Source: Actinomycetota bacterium
Lineage (GTDB): Bacteria > Actinomycetota > Actinomycetes > S36-B12 > CAIYMF01
Assembly (NCBI GenBank): GCA_009699025.1
Contig: WLOZ01000159.1
Coordinates: forward strand, 1-5,486
Direction: 5' to 3'
Length of the DNA: 5,486 nt
Shown here piece after piece: positions 5,451 to 5,486 of the stretch. Position 1 is the first letter of the stretch. Every line of letters starts with the position of its first letter. Both the position numbers and the translations under genes were made by a program. Below the pieces are notes generated by a model. The model saw only the letters and a program-made list of their open reading frames with translations. It ran no database searches and had not been told where the DNA came from.

Positions 5451-5486
5451 CGTCGACTAGACAAGGAATGAAACACCTGCACTAGT
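5451..5486. other. Short tail after the esterase gene, no complete gene
   Basis: These 36 bases show no hairpin-plus-T-tract terminator. An AAGGA at 5463-5467 touches an ATG at 5468, but that frame stops after five codons (TAG at 5483-5485). If the operon continues, the next start lies beyond the window. Confidence 0.5.

Noticed and set aside
5468..5485. ATG at 5468 behind AAGGA as the start of a third operon gene
   Set aside because: The frame meets TAG after five codons and the spacing from AAGGA to ATG is zero.

Overview
The window looks like part of an actinobacterial chromosome. The clearest pointer is the secreted protein on the minus strand. Its C-terminal half has a fibronectin-III-like segment followed by a terminal module with a CSNC pair, an arrangement I associate with exported actinobacterial proteins. 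The high-GC coding and the Ser/Ala/Val-rich signal peptide agree with this. I cannot assign a genus.

Layout from left to right: (1) Positions 1-689, plus strand, hold the C-terminal part of a HipA-type Ser/Thr kinase. Its start lies outside the window, so any HipB-like antitoxin partner cannot be seen. (2) Positions 676-2688, minus strand, encode a 670-residue exported protein. It has seven delta-60 (DUF5122-like) repeats predicted to form a beta-propeller, followed by the two C-terminal modules. It converges on the HipA gene and overlaps it by 14 bases. (3) Positions 2689-2999 are a divergent intergenic region of about 310 bases. It holds a candidate promoter and small inverted repeats next to the plus-strand operon, and an unexplained middle part. 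(4) Positions 3000-4484, plus strand, encode a membrane di-iron fatty-acid-desaturase-fold oxygenase fused to a Rieske [2Fe-2S] ferredoxin. This is the equivalent of the separate rhizobial proteins MocD and MocE in one chain. (5) Positions 4494-5450, plus strand, encode an HSL-family (alpha/beta hydrolase fold-3) esterase. It lies 9 bases downstream and its ribosome binding site overlaps the oxygenase stop codon. (6) Positions 5451-5486 contain no complete gene.

The two plus-strand genes almost certainly form an operon. The fused protein would carry out an O2-dependent oxidation at the membrane (hydroxylation, desaturation or O-dealkylation), with electrons delivered by its own ferredoxin domain. 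The esterase would cleave an ester before or after that step. The substrate cannot be read from the sequence, and no ferredoxin reductase is visible. This oxygenase-ferredoxin fusion with its coupled esterase is the most interesting item here. The HipA fragment has a visibly higher GC content than the rest and may have a different history.
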